Assembly (NCBI GenBank): GCA_022768865.1
Contig: JALELH010000092.1
Span: 1-55,817, forward strand
DNA from: Spirochaetia bacterium
GTDB taxonomy: Bacteria; Spirochaetota; Spirochaetia; Treponematales; Treponemataceae
Direction of reading: 5' to 3'
DNA: 55,817 nt
The notes under the pieces were generated by a model. It was not told where the DNA came from. It saw only the letters and a list, made by a program, of their open reading frames with translations, and made no database searches. Within the stretch, counting starts at the first letter, position 1, and each line of letters opens with the position of its first letter. The translations under genes were made by a program, and so were the position numbers. Shown in pieces: positions 7,008 to 15,826 of the stretch.

Positions 7008-8306
7008 ATGATGAAGAACAGATTTGGAAAAATGGTTTTGGGTCTTGGTGCTCTTGCCCTCATGGCAGGATTAACATCATGCTCAAAGAAAAACACAGCT
7101 GCTAAAAAAAATGAAGAAGACAAAACTATTTTAGTTTTTGGTGCTTCCCGTGGCGAAGAAGCTGCACGCCTTGAGGAAATCATCAAAGTCTTCAATGAAA
7201 AGACAGGCTACAATGTTGTTTACGAAGGAAGTCCTGAATTTGAAACACAGATTCAGGTCCAGGCTGCTGCAGGTACACCGCCTGACATTGCCATGATTCC
7301 TCAGCCTGGCATGATGCAGACTTTTGCAGAACAGGGATATTTAAAGCCCCTTCCTCAGAATGTTGTTAACCGTATTGATTCAAACTATGCTTCAGTATGG
7401 AAAGATTTAGGTTCTTACAAAGGAAATGTTTACGGTGTTTTCCATCGTGTAAATGCAAAAAGTTTTGTCTGGTATAACAAGGCTGAATGGGCAAAAAGAG
7501 GATACAGCATTCCAAAAACATGGGATGAACTTAAATCTCTTGAAGACCAGATGGTTAAAGACGGAATCTCTCCATGGACAGTCGGTTTTGAATCTGGTGC
7601 TGCTTCAGGATGGCCTGGAACAGACTGGCTTGAAGACATGATGCTCCGCACTGCAGGTCCGGATGTTTACGACAAATGGGTAAAGCACGAAATTCCTTTT
7701 AATGATCCTGCTGTATTAAATGCCATGAAATATATTCAGGATATTTTCTTTAACGACAGTTATGTTTATGGCGGAAGAACAAATATCCTTACATCAAACT
7801 ACGGCGACAGCATTAAGCCTTTGTTTGAAAATCCTCCAAAAGCCATGATGCACCGTGAAGGAAATTTCATTACGGGATTTTTACCGGAAGATGTTCAGGC
7901 CAACATGGAAGAAAAGGTTGGCGTATTTGCACTTCCTTCCGTAGATTCTGCATGGGGAACTCCTGTTTTAGGCGGCGGCGATCAGTTTGTAATGTTTAAC
8001 GAAAAGCCTGGTGTTTCTGAATTCCTTGAATTCCTTACAACATGGGAAGGATGTATTCCTTGGGCTAAAGTAGGCGGTGCCTTGTTCCCTCATAAGGACC
8101 AGAATTTTGCAGATTACAGCAATGCCATTGAAAGACAGCTTGCTGAAATTCTTGTAAACGCATCAGTATTCCGTTTTGACGGTTCAGGCCAGATGCCTGC
8201 AGAAGTAGGTTCAGGTACTTTCTGGACAGGAATGGTTAACTGGGTAAGCGGAACAGAATCTGCTGAAGAAGCCCTTAAGAATATTGATCAGAGCTGGCCG
8301 CAGTAA
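7008..8306 (+). CDS. Sugar ABC transporter substrate-binding lipoprotein
   Basis: 432 residues from the ATG at 7008, eight bases after AAAGGAGGT. A GTG three codons upstream overlaps that site and is rejected. Lipoprotein signal peptide with lipobox LTSC. The mature protein is a type-1 extracellular solute-binding (MalE-like) protein: TILVFGASRGEEAARLEEIIKVF at the start, the ligand-cleft region TPPDIAMIPQPG, and GVFALPS and WEGCIPWAKVGG in the C-terminal lobe. Context points to sucrose or a glucoside. It is followed by a hairpin that should let its mRNA outnumber that of the permeases. Confidence 0.9.
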   Translation: MMKNRFGKMVLGLGALALMAGLTSCSKKNTAAKKNEEDKTILVFGASRGEEAARLEEIIKVFNEKTGYNVVYEGSPEFETQIQVQAAAGTPPDIAMIPQPGMMQTFAEQGYLKPLPQNVVNRIDSNYASVWKDLGSYKGNVYGVFHRVNAKSFVWYNKAEWAKRGYSIPKTWDELKSLEDQMVKDGISPWTVGFESGAASGWPGTDWLEDMMLRTAGPDVYDKWVKHEIPFNDPAVLNAMKYIQDIFFNDSYVYGGRTNILTSNYGDSIKPLFENPPKAMMHREGNFITGFLPEDVQANMEEKVGVFALPSVDSAWGTPVLGGGDQFVMFNEKPGVSEFLEFLTTWEGCIPWAKVGGALFPHKDQNFADYSNAIERQLAEILVNASVFRFDGSGQMPAEVGSGTFWTGMVNWVSGTESAEEALKNIDQSWPQ

Positions 8307-8325
8307 TTCAGCATAAAAAAATCCT

Positions 8326-8360
8326 GGCGGATACTTGAGTTTTTACTTTTTGTATCTGCC
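8326..8360 (+). promoter_or_regulatory. Intercistronic hairpin between binding protein and permease
   Basis: GGCGGATAC (8326-8334) pairs with GTATCTGCC (8352-8360) with one G-U pair, followed by ATTTTCCCC. Such hairpins stabilise the upstream message or cause partial termination, fitting the usual excess of binding protein. Confidence 0.6.
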
Positions 8361-8391
8361 ATTTTCCCCTAATAAAACAAGGAGAATCATT

Positions 8392-9444
8392 ATGTCAGAT
8401 TCTATAAAAACATTGATAGTCGTGCCTTTAACAGCTTTAATTATGATTTCAGGTTTTTTATTATTAAAGGCTGACTTATTAAATCAGGTTTCAACAACAC
8501 TTTTTGCAGTTGTCTGGGGCGTCAGTAGTGTTGTGTTGTTGTTCTATTCATTAAATCTTTTAGCACAGCTTTTCCCTTCAAAAATATACAACAAAATTGT
8601 TCCTTACATTTTCATCGGGCCGGCTGTTTTAATAATGGGATATTTTCTTTTAACACCGACAATCAGGTCTCTTGTTTTAAGTTTTATGGATAAGATATCA
8701 AAACATTTTGTTGGCCTGGATAATTATAAATATCTTTTTACCGACAAAAGCATGCTGATTTCAATTCGTAATACTGCTATCTGGCTTATTTGCGGAACAG
8801 GATTCAGTGTTTTGCTGGGCCTTATTTTTGCCCTCCTTGCAGAAAGAAGTTATATAGAAAAAGTTTCAAAGATTTTAATCTTTATGCCTATGGCTATTTC
8901 TCTTGTAGGTGCAGGCGTAATATTTAAATTCATGTATGCCTACAGGCCTGACGGTTCAAATCAGATTGGTCTTTTAAATGCAATACTTACAGGATTAGGA
9001 TTTAATTCTTCAAACTTTCTTGGCAATGCACCATGGAACAATTTATTTTTAATTGCAATTTTTATCTGGCTTCAGACTGGTTTTGCACTTGTTGTTTTGT
9101 CTGCTGCATTAAATGCCGTTCCCGAAGAAATGATAGAAGCTGCCCGCATTGATGGTGCAGGAGAATTTAAAATAATTTTAAGCATAATTATACCAAACAT
9201 CAGAAGTTCAATTATTTCTGTTTCAACAACAATTCTTCTGGCTGCTTTAAAATGTTTTGATATTGTTTTCTCCATGACAAACGGTCTTTACGGAACAGAA
9301 GTTCTTGCAAGCCAGCAGTACAAGCAGATGTTTAAATTCCTTCATTACGGAAGAGGATCAGCAATTGCCATTCTTATTTTAATTGCAGTAAGCCCTGTAA
9401 TTTACTACAACCTTAAGGAATTCAAGAACCGGGAGGTATTCTAA
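8392..9444 (+). CDS. Sugar ABC transporter permease, MalF/UgpA type
   Basis: 350 residues. The ATG at 8392 follows AAGGAGA; the longer frame from 8335 runs through the hairpin and is not used. Two N-terminal membrane helices precede the transport core of six helices. The coupling loop EAARIDGAGEFKIILSIIIPNI (about 265-285) is the EAA motif that contacts the ATPase. It overlaps the next permease gene by one base. No ATPase gene is present here, so a shared MsmK/UgpC-type ATPase encoded elsewhere must energise the system. Confidence 0.9.
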   Translation: MSDSIKTLIVVPLTALIMISGFLLLKADLLNQVSTTLFAVVWGVSSVVLLFYSLNLLAQLFPSKIYNKIVPYIFIGPAVLIMGYFLLTPTIRSLVLSFMDKISKHFVGLDNYKYLFTDKSMLISIRNTAIWLICGTGFSVLLGLIFALLAERSYIEKVSKILIFMPMAISLVGAGVIFKFMYAYRPDGSNQIGLLNAILTGLGFNSSNFLGNAPWNNLFLIAIFIWLQTGFALVVLSAALNAVPEEMIEAARIDGAGEFKIILSIIIPNIRSSIISVSTTILLAALKCFDIVFSMTNGLYGTEVLASQQYKQMFKFLHYGRGSAIAILILIAVSPVIYYNLKEFKNREVF

Positions 9445-10355
9445 TGAAATCAAAACAGAACAATGAAAGAAAGACAACTACAGGCGGAACTATAATTACA
9501 GTAGTTTTGCTTATAATATGTATTTTATGGATTCTGCCAACCGTTGGTATTTTTGTTACTTCATTCAGAACTGCCGATGCAGCTTCTTCTACCGGCTGGT
9601 GGAAATTTTTCAGCACATTAAGAGATTTTTCTTTAGACAACTATAACCAGGTTCTTTTTGGCCAGCGATATAATGTAGGCAATATGGAAGGAACTAAAGT
9701 TATCAGGGGTGCCACAATGGCGAGTGCATTCCTGTCCAGCATTACGGTTACGATTCCTGCCGTTATAATTCCGATTTTTATTGCAGCTGCAGCAGCTTTC
9801 GGTTTTGCATGGCTTAACTTTAAGGGCAGAAATGTTTTGTTTGCAATAATCATTGCACTGCTTGTTGTTCCATTGCAGATTTCCCTTATTCCTATTCTAA
9901 AGGATTATCAGAAGCTGGGATTAAACGGTTCTTATCTTGGAATCTGGCTTGCCCATGCCGGCTTTGGACTTCCTCTTGCAACCTACATGATGTTTAATTA
10001 CATTTCAAGCATTCCAAGAAGTATTCTTGAATCAAGTTTCATTGACGGCGCAAGTCACTTTACCACATTTATCCGGCTTATACTTCCATTAAGTGTGCCT
10101 GCCATTGCTTCATTTGCAATTTTCCAGTTTATCTGGGTATGGAATGACATGCTTGTTGCCCTTGTCTTCTTAAGCGGAAAACAGAATTTTGAAGTTGTAA
10201 CTGTCCGTCTTATGAATATGGCAGGAACCCGTGGCACAGACTGGCATTTGCTTACAGCCGGTGCATTTGTATCCATGATTCTTCCTCTTGGAGTCTTCCT
10301 GGGACTTCAGAAATTTTTTGTTAAAGGACTTCTTGCAGGATCCGTTAAAGGTTAA
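9444..10355 (+). CDS. Sugar ABC transporter permease, MalG/UgpE type
   Basis: 303 residues with six predicted membrane helices and the coupling-loop sequence ESSFIDGASHFTTFIRLILPLS (about 197-218), a slightly altered EAA motif. GGAGG ends about seven bases before its ATG, inside the upstream gene. The start overlaps the stop of the first permease (TAATG arrangement), indicating coupled translation. It pairs with the preceding permease to form the channel of a CUT1-type sugar transporter. Confidence 0.9.
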   Translation: MKSKQNNERKTTTGGTIITVVLLIICILWILPTVGIFVTSFRTADAASSTGWWKFFSTLRDFSLDNYNQVLFGQRYNVGNMEGTKVIRGATMASAFLSSITVTIPAVIIPIFIAAAAAFGFAWLNFKGRNVLFAIIIALLVVPLQISLIPILKDYQKLGLNGSYLGIWLAHAGFGLPLATYMMFNYISSIPRSILESSFIDGASHFTTFIRLILPLSVPAIASFAIFQFIWVWNDMLVALVFLSGKQNFEVVTVRLMNMAGTRGTDWHLLTAGAFVSMILPLGVFLGLQKFFVKGLLAGSVKG

Positions 10356-10360
10356 TCGAT

Positions 10361-11924
10361 ATGTACGAAACACAATTACAGAACAACATGGCCCGTTTGA
10401 CTTCTCTTTTGTATGAACTTTATGGCAAAAGATGGGATTTTTATAAAGTCCTTAATGAACTTGAAAAACTTATGCACAAAGCCTATGAAGAAAGAAACAG
10501 CAGCCTGAAAAAAAATGACGAAAACTTTTTAAATACTCCAGTTGAAAAAAGATGGTATTTAAAAAGTGACGCTGTCGGAATGATGCTTTACGTAGATCTT
10601 TTTAGCGGAGATTTAAAAAAGCTTCTGACCAAAATTGATTACTTTAAAGAATCCGGAATCAATTACATTCATCTTATGCCGTTGTTCGATTGCCCGAAAG
10701 ATGATAACGACGGCGGTTATGCAATATCAAGTTATCGTAAAGTTCAGGAAAATCTGGGAACTATTGAAGACCTGAAAAAAGTTGCAGATGTGTTTCATAA
10801 AAACGGAATAAAACTTGTTCTTGATTTTGTATTCAATCATACATCCGATGAACATGAATGGGCACTAAAAGCCAAGGCTGGAAACATTCAGTATCAGAAA
10901 TATTACTACATGCTTGATGACAAAAAAGAAGTTGATGAATGGAATTCAACTCTGCGTGAAATTTTTCCAAGCGTGCGGCGCGGCTCCTTTACCTATTATG
11001 AAGATTTAAAAAAATGGGTGTGGACTACCTTTAATTCTTTCCAGTGGGATTTAAATTATTCCAATCCTGAAGTTTTCCTTGCCATGTGCAATGAACTTTT
11101 ATCTATTGCAAATCTTGGAGTTGACGTTCTGCGCCTTGATGCACTTGCTTTTGTATGGAAAGAAAAATACACATGCTGCGAAAGCCTGGACAATGCGCAT
11201 AAACTTATTTCTGCATTTCAATGCGTTGCTTCAATTGTGGCTCCAGGCCTTCAGTTTAAGAGCGAAGCAATAGTTCATCCTGATCAGGTCATCAAGTATA
11301 TAAATAAAAATGAATGCACCTTAAGTTACAATCCTTTGCAGATGGCATTGTTCTGGTCCACACTTGCAACAAGGGACACAAGGCTTTTAACTTTGTCCCT
11401 TAAAAAAAGATGGAGCATTCCAAAAGAATGTGCATGGATTAATTATATAAGATGCCATGATGATATTGGATGGACCTTCAGCGATGAAGATGCTGCCTCT
11501 TTAGGAATTGACGGATGATGAAAAGGCACTCTTTAACGACTATACTTATCGTCATGATCCTAATAAAAGTTACGATTCAAGATGGGTTCACAGAATCAAA
11601 AGAGACTGGGAAAAAGAAAAAAATCTTACGGCAGAACAGAAAGACTTTAATGATTTCTTAAAGACCATTACAAAACTGAGAAGCCAGGAAGAAATGCTCG
11701 GCGGTAATGAAATTGCTTTTTATGATGTGCAGGATTCAAGAGTGTTTGCTTTCAGAAGAAAAACAATTCATGTTGTTGCAAATTTCAGTGAATCCCCATG
11801 CAGAGTCAAAATTGATGCCTGGTCACAGGAAAGCAGGGATATTATTACGGGCATTAAGTATTATAATCATGTTCCATTAAATCTTGGACCTTATCAGGTT
11901 CTATGGCTTAAAGAATGCCTGTAA
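10361..11924 (+). pseudogene. Amylosucrase (GH13_4) gene with an internal out-of-frame deletion
   Basis: Two frames make up one gene. The first (10361-11518, 385 residues) carries the N-terminal helical region and most of the GH13 barrel: DFVFNHTSDEHEW, nucleophile Asp260 in VDVLRLDALAF, acid/base Glu302 in FKSEAIVHP, and CHDDIGWTFSDEDAASLGIDG (365-385), strongly amylosucrase-like. It then stops. The second (coding to 11924) resumes with ALFNDYTYRHDPNKSYDSRW and the C-terminal beta domain ending LGPYQVLWLKE. Compared with Neisseria-type amylosucrase from memory, about 75 residues between these blocks are missing and the frame is lost. Amylosucrase turns sucrose into glucan plus fructose, fitting the fructokinase that follows. 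As it stands a functional enzyme is unlikely. Confidence 0.8.
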
Positions 11925-11946
11925 TTTTTTTTGGAGGAATCTTACA

Positions 11947-12915
11947 ATGAAAAAAAATCATCTTGTAGCTTTAGGAGAAATATTAATAGATTTTACTTTC
12001 AATGGAAAAAGTCCTGATGGAAACAACCTTTATCAGGAAAATACAGGCGGTGCTCCTGCAAACTGCGTTTCATGTTTATGCAAGCTGGGCGGCAAGGGTG
12101 CTTTCATCGGCTGCACGGGAAAAGATTCTTTTGGAGAAGATGTCAGAAAAACACTAAAAAGCATTAATGTTGACACAAAAGAAATTCAATATACTGAAAG
12201 TCAGCATACGACCTTGGCCTTTGTTACCCTTTCTGAAACAGGTGAAAGAAGTTTTTCTTTCTGCAGGAATCCTGGAGCGGATACACAGATTGATTTTGAT
12301 ACAATCGACAAAAGCTGTCTTGAAGATACAAAAATATTTCATATAGGTTCACTTTCCTTAACTGATGAACCTGCTGCTACCTGCACAATAAAAGCAATTG
12401 AAAAAGCAAAAAAAGCTGGCGTCCTTATTTCCTATGACCCAAACTGGCGTGAAGCTTTATGGAAAGGAAAGAAAGATGCCTTTGAAAAAATTAAAAGCCT
12501 TTTTAATTATGCTGACATTGTTAAGGTAAGCGACGAAGAAGTTTTTCTTTTATATGGAAAAAACATTGACTATAAAGAAGGCGCAGAAAAAATTCACAGC
12601 CAGGGTGTAAGGCTTGTTTTTATTACTCTTGGAAAAGACGGCGCTTTTTATTCCTATAAAAACAAAGATATTGAATACAGCGGAATTGTTAAAGGCTTTG
12701 ATGTAAAGACCGTTGATACAACAGGAGCCGGAGACAGTTTTTTTGGAGGAATCCTTTATTGCCTTACGCGCAGGAATGACATTTTTGATTTTGATGAAAA
12801 AACTCTTGCTGAATATGTGCGCTTTGGAAATGCAGTTGCTGCACTTTGCGTTTCCAAAAAAGGAGCAATTCCTGCCTTGCCGGATATTGAAGAAGTAAAA
12901 AGTCTTTTGAAGTAA
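11947..12915 (+). CDS. Fructokinase, PfkB/ribokinase family
   Basis: 322 residues. The ATG at 11947 follows GGAGGA; the longer frame from 11884 overlaps the amylosucrase end and is rejected. N-terminal VALGEILIDF, the substrate signature NTGGAPANCVSCLCKLGG, and C-terminal VDTTGAGDSFFGG with the catalytic Asp and anion hole identify a PfkB sugar kinase of the fructokinase group. It would phosphorylate fructose released by amylosucrase or another sucrose-cleaving enzyme. It is the last gene of the locus, before a repeat element. Confidence 0.9.
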   Translation: MKKNHLVALGEILIDFTFNGKSPDGNNLYQENTGGAPANCVSCLCKLGGKGAFIGCTGKDSFGEDVRKTLKSINVDTKEIQYTESQHTTLAFVTLSETGERSFSFCRNPGADTQIDFDTIDKSCLEDTKIFHIGSLSLTDEPAATCTIKAIEKAKKAGVLISYDPNWREALWKGKKDAFEKIKSLFNYADIVKVSDEEVFLLYGKNIDYKEGAEKIHSQGVRLVFITLGKDGAFYSYKNKDIEYSGIVKGFDVKTVDTTGAGDSFFGGILYCLTRRNDIFDFDEKTLAEYVRFGNAVAALCVSKKGAIPALPDIEEVKSLLK

Positions 12916-12939
12916 CCGGATATTTTTCAGAAGAACGAA

Positions 12940-13233
12940 ATGTCATTCTGAAAAATGCGGAGCATTTGTTCAGAATCCGCTGAAAGTTTCTTTAGACATT
13001 ATTTGCTTGCCGGACACAGCCCCTGAGCGTCCTCAGGGTGACAAGTTTCGTTTCGGGGGACATGTCATCCCGAAACCATGCCTGCATCCCGAAGCTATGC
13101 CTGTCATCCCGAACTTGTTTCGGGATCTGTGCTGATTAAACATTGCAGCCACTGAATCATAACGAGCAAGGCGAGGTACCAGGCAGTTATGCTGTGCAGG
13201 GTTCAGTGTGCAATTTTCGTTTCAGAATGACAT
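12940..13233 (+). repeat. Composite palindromic (MITE-like) element bounded by 14-bp inverted repeats
   Basis: ATGTCATTCTGAAA (12940-12953) is exactly mirrored by TTTCAGAATGACAT (13220-13233). Inside are an AAATGC/GCATTT hairpin, CCCTGAG-CGTC-CTCAGGG near 13021, three tandem units of CATCCCGAA about 19-20 bp apart (13065-13115), the palindrome CCCGAACTTGTTTCGGG, and a nested dyad CACTGAA...CATAAC...GTTATG...TTCAGTG near 13151-13208. No open frame of note is present. This element fills the 300-base gap between fructokinase and the convergent DUF3737 gene and ends three bases from the latter's stop codon. Confidence 0.7.
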
Positions 13234-13236
13234 GAT

Positions 13237-14127
13237 TTAAGCATTCCTTTCATTTGGATTCGGGTCGACTGTAAAGGTTTGCCCGATTTTGCTGCAGATG
13301 ATTTTTGTTTCTGCCGGATTGCAGCGTGCAGGATTTAAAATCAATGTGCCGATTTCTTCTGCCTTTATTATTCCACTGGCAGGATTTTTTACGCTTTCTA
13401 TTTTGCTATTAACGTCGGCATTTATTTTTGATGAATATTCAAAGGCTAAATCTGTATTTACCAGGGTGCAGTTTTCTAGAACAAGGCCGTCGATGTAGCA
13501 AAGTCCCTGGTTGCTTTCAATGGTGCAGTTTACAAATTTCAGGTTTCTGGAATGCCAGCCAAGATATTCACCGGTGATGACTGAATCATAAACAGCAACG
13601 TTTTCACAGTTCCAGAAAGCATCTTTTGAATTCAACTTTGAATTATGGATTTCTATATTTCTGCCGCCATCAAGAAAATAGTTGCCGTCAAGATTAAAAT
13701 TGTCTGCATAAAAGTCACAGGAGTTCATGGCAAAGTAGTCGCCTTTTGCGCTGACATTTTCCAGTCGTATGTCTTTGCAGGTCCACATGGTTTCTGCGGC
13801 ATTTTTGAATTCAACATTTTTAAGATAGATGCCTTCGCTGCGCCTGAATTCTTTTGGAGCGTCAACGACAGTGTTTTGCATTGTAAAGTTTTTTGTATAC
13901 CAGAGTCCTGATTTTCCAAGTTCATGAAATACGGAATCTGAAACTTCAACATTTTCTGCAATCCAGAAAGGGTATTTATAGTCAAAAGTGCATTTATTTA
14001 CTTTCAGGTTTTTACTGTGTTTAAGAGGCGATTCACCATCAGAGAATAAACAGTTTGTATAGGAAGTGTCTTCAGCAAAATATTGTGCTCTTTCTCCGGT
14101 AAATTTCTGATCGTTGATTTCTTTCAT
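13237..14127 (-). CDS. DUF3737 family protein, right-handed beta-helix
   Basis: 296 residues with no signal peptide. The sequence is a series of about 20-residue rungs of the type 'N.KF.NCTIESN' (VNKCTFDYKYPFWIAENV, YLKNVEFKNAAETMWTCKDI, IHNSKLNSKDAFWNCENV, LENCTL), typical of the DUF3737 beta-helix family common in gut bacteria. No enzymatic motif is evident and the function of the family is unknown to me. Upstream lies the palindromic element at 14257-14376, and its 3' end abuts the composite repeat. Confidence 0.82.
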   Translation of the reverse strand: MKEINDQKFTGERAQYFAEDTSYTNCLFSDGESPLKHSKNLKVNKCTFDYKYPFWIAENVEVSDSVFHELGKSGLWYTKNFTMQNTVVDAPKEFRRSEGIYLKNVEFKNAAETMWTCKDIRLENVSAKGDYFAMNSCDFYADNFNLDGNYFLDGGRNIEIHNSKLNSKDAFWNCENVAVYDSVITGEYLGWHSRNLKFVNCTIESNQGLCYIDGLVLENCTLVNTDLAFEYSSKINADVNSKIESVKNPASGIIKAEEIGTLILNPARCNPAETKIICSKIGQTFTVDPNPNERNA

Positions 14128-14256
14128 AGTTTTTCCTCTGACAGAATATTAGAACAATTTTTGCATAATGTCTAAAACTTTTTTTCTATCTTTTATTATG
14201 CCTTTTTTGAATGTCAGTTGAACTATTAGTAACAAAAATTTTTATATTTTAAATAT

Positions 14257-14376
14257 AATAAACGCCTCTCGGCAGAACCAGGCCTGAAAAAAAGGCTGGC
14301 TGGAAGCTACGCTGCCATTGCATCGCTTTGCTCCTGCAGATTTTTTTCATTCCTGAACCTGCCTACGGCGTTTATT
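14257..14376 (+). repeat. 120-bp palindromic element (MITE-like)
   Basis: The 10-bp ends AATAAACGCC (14257-14266) and GGCGTTTATT (14367-14376) are exact inverted repeats. Homology continues inward: GGCAG, CCAGG and GAAAAAAA on the left are answered by TTTTTTTC, CCTG and CTGCC on the right. The centre is GC-rich. The whole could fold into one long imperfect hairpin. It occupies most of the gap between the DUF3737 gene and the GNAT gene at 14476; the rest of that gap is AT-rich with no other visible signal. Confidence 0.65.
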
Positions 14377-14475
14377 AAATTTATTACAGAGATTTTTTTT
14401 GTAGTAATATTTCCAGTTGAAAAAATCAATTTAAAAAAATATCATTAAGAATAAGAAATATATTAGAGGTTCAAA

Positions 14476-14946
14476 ATGAAAATAAGACGTGCAGCAGAAA
14501 AAGATGTTTCTAAAATCATAGACTTACTTGGGCAGGTATTGCAGATTCATGCAGACATAAGGCCTGACATTTTTATTCCCAATACTACAAAATACACAAC
14601 AGAAGAACTTTGTGCCATGCTTAAAGATGAAACAAAGCCTATTTATGTGGCGGTCAATGAAGCAGATGAATGCGCAGGTTATGCTTTTTGCCAGATTAAA
14701 GAACAGCCCTTTTCTAACAATATGATTCAGTTTAAATCACTTTTTATTGATGATTTGTGCGTAGATAAAAATTGCCGCGGCCAGCATGTGGGCGAACAGC
14801 TTTTTGAACACGTAAAGTCAGAAGCCCGCCGCCTGGGCTGCTACGAAGTTACCCTTAACGTATGGGCAGGCAACACAAGCGCAGAAAAGTTCTACGACAA
14901 AATGGGAATGAAAACAAAAGAACGCACTATGGAATTTATTCTGTAA
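14476..14946 (+). CDS. GNAT-family N-acetyltransferase
   Basis: 156 residues preceded by AGAGG. The acetyl-CoA signature runs through IDDLCVDKNCRGQHVGEQLFEHVKSEARRLG (about 93-124), with the pyrophosphate loop RGQHVG, then VTLNVWAGNTSAEKFYDKMGM, the usual C-terminal GNAT strand-helix pair. The substrate is not predictable. It stands alone between a repeat element and a convergent GNAT gene. Confidence 0.88.
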   Translation: MKIRRAAEKDVSKIIDLLGQVLQIHADIRPDIFIPNTTKYTTEELCAMLKDETKPIYVAVNEADECAGYAFCQIKEQPFSNNMIQFKSLFIDDLCVDKNCRGQHVGEQLFEHVKSEARRLGCYEVTLNVWAGNTSAEKFYDKMGMKTKERTMEFIL

Positions 14947-14976
14947 AAGAAAAATATGATTGATGTAAAAATCCCT

Positions 14977-15393
14977 TCACATTCCGTAATTTACAATCTG
15001 CATGGCGCATCCTTTTTCCATGATTTTAAATCCGTGTTTCTGGTAAAAGGATGCGTTATTTTTGTCTCCAGGCATTACATTTATGTATAAAAAATTCCTG
15101 TATTTTTCTTTTATCATTTCAATCATTTTGCTTGCAATTCCCTTTCCCTGATATTTTGGATTTACAAGAACATAATGAATGTATGAAGTCATTTCGCTGT
15201 CATCTAAAACACGGGCGAGCCCTACAAGTTTTTCTCCGGCTTTTCCATCCCATGCCGTAATTACAGTTGAAGAATTTTTCAACGCCTTAAAAAGCCGTGC
15301 CGGATATTTTCCTGAAACCCAGTTTACAGAAAGAAACAATTCTTCAATTTGATTTTGCGTAAAACTTTTTTCTTCTGTGTAAGTAATTTCCAT
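14977..15393 (-). CDS. GNAT-family N-acetyltransferase, co-transcribed with the HxlR regulator
   Basis: 138 residues. The acetyl-CoA binding segment is YVLVNPKYQGKGIASKMIEMIKEKY (about 73-97, loop QGKGIA), followed by FLYINVMPGDKNNASFYQKHGFKIM. It starts four bases after the stop of the HxlR gene, so both are one transcript and this enzyme is probably part of the HxlR-controlled response. The substrate is unknown. It is unrelated at the sequence level to the convergent GNAT at 14476 beyond the shared fold. Confidence 0.87.
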   Translation of the reverse strand: MEITYTEEKSFTQNQIEELFLSVNWVSGKYPARLFKALKNSSTVITAWDGKAGEKLVGLARVLDDSEMTSYIHYVLVNPKYQGKGIASKMIEMIKEKYRNFLYINVMPGDKNNASFYQKHGFKIMEKGCAMQIVNYGM

Positions 15394-15397
15394 TTTG

Positions 15398-15775
15398 TTA
15401 AGCTCCGTAATCGCATTTCTGACAGTGAACCATTTTGTTTCCGCTGTCTTCCTTGTAAAAAATCCCTGCCCATTTGCAGATGCTTCTTAAAATAGGTACA
15501 ACGGACTTACCTTTGTCTGAAAGTGAATATTCTACCCGCGGTGGAATTTCGTCATAGGATTTTCTTTGTATAATTCCGTTTGAAATTAGATTTTTGATTG
15601 TAGAAGCAAGCACGGCGTCCGTAATGTTTCCCATTTCCCTGCGGATTTCGCTGTAACGCAAGACTTTTTTGGCTGCTAAAACACAGATAATCCTTGAGTT
15701 CCATTTTTCGCCAAAAATTTCCAGTCCATATTCAAGAGGACAGCGTATGTCTGTTTCTAATTTTTTCTGGTACAT
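15398..15775 (-). CDS. HxlR-family transcriptional regulator
   Basis: 125 residues with the winged-helix HxlR signature: CPLEYGLEIFGEKWNSRIICVLAAKKVLRYSEIRREM, then VLASTIKNLISNGIIQRKSYDEIPPRVEYSLSDKGKSVVPIL. Cysteines are present at the start of the domain (Cys12) and in a C-terminal HCQKCDYGA tail. Several members sense electrophiles or disulfide stress through a conserved N-terminal Cys, so redox sensing is plausible. It is divergent from a flavin-binding protein gene with three evenly spaced operator-like sites between them, and its -10 box is six bases from the ATG. Confidence 0.92.
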   Translation of the reverse strand: MYQKKLETDIRCPLEYGLEIFGEKWNSRIICVLAAKKVLRYSEIRREMGNITDAVLASTIKNLISNGIIQRKSYDEIPPRVEYSLSDKGKSVVPILRSICKWAGIFYKEDSGNKMVHCQKCDYGA

Positions 15776-15781
15776 GAATAA

Positions 15782-15809
15782 AGTATAGCAGTTTTCTTTT
15801 ATAATTCAA
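15782..15809 (-). promoter_or_regulatory. Promoter of the HxlR gene, apparently leaderless
   Basis: On the minus strand, TTGAAT (15809-15804), a 16-base spacer and TATACT (15787-15782). Six bases then lead to the ATG at 15775, so transcription should begin at about the start codon. No ribosome-binding site is visible. Confidence 0.6.
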
Positions 15810-15826
15810 TATATAAGCAAAATAAT

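Noticed and set aside
11508..11518. Programmed frameshift joining the two amylosucrase frames
   Set aside because: A frameshift alone would not restore the roughly 75 residues missing between the two blocks, so a deletion is the better explanation.
13065..13115. CRISPR-like tandem repeats
   Set aside because: The units are only about 19-20 bp apart, have no unique spacers of CRISPR size, are three in number and belong to a palindromic repeat family; no cas genes are near.
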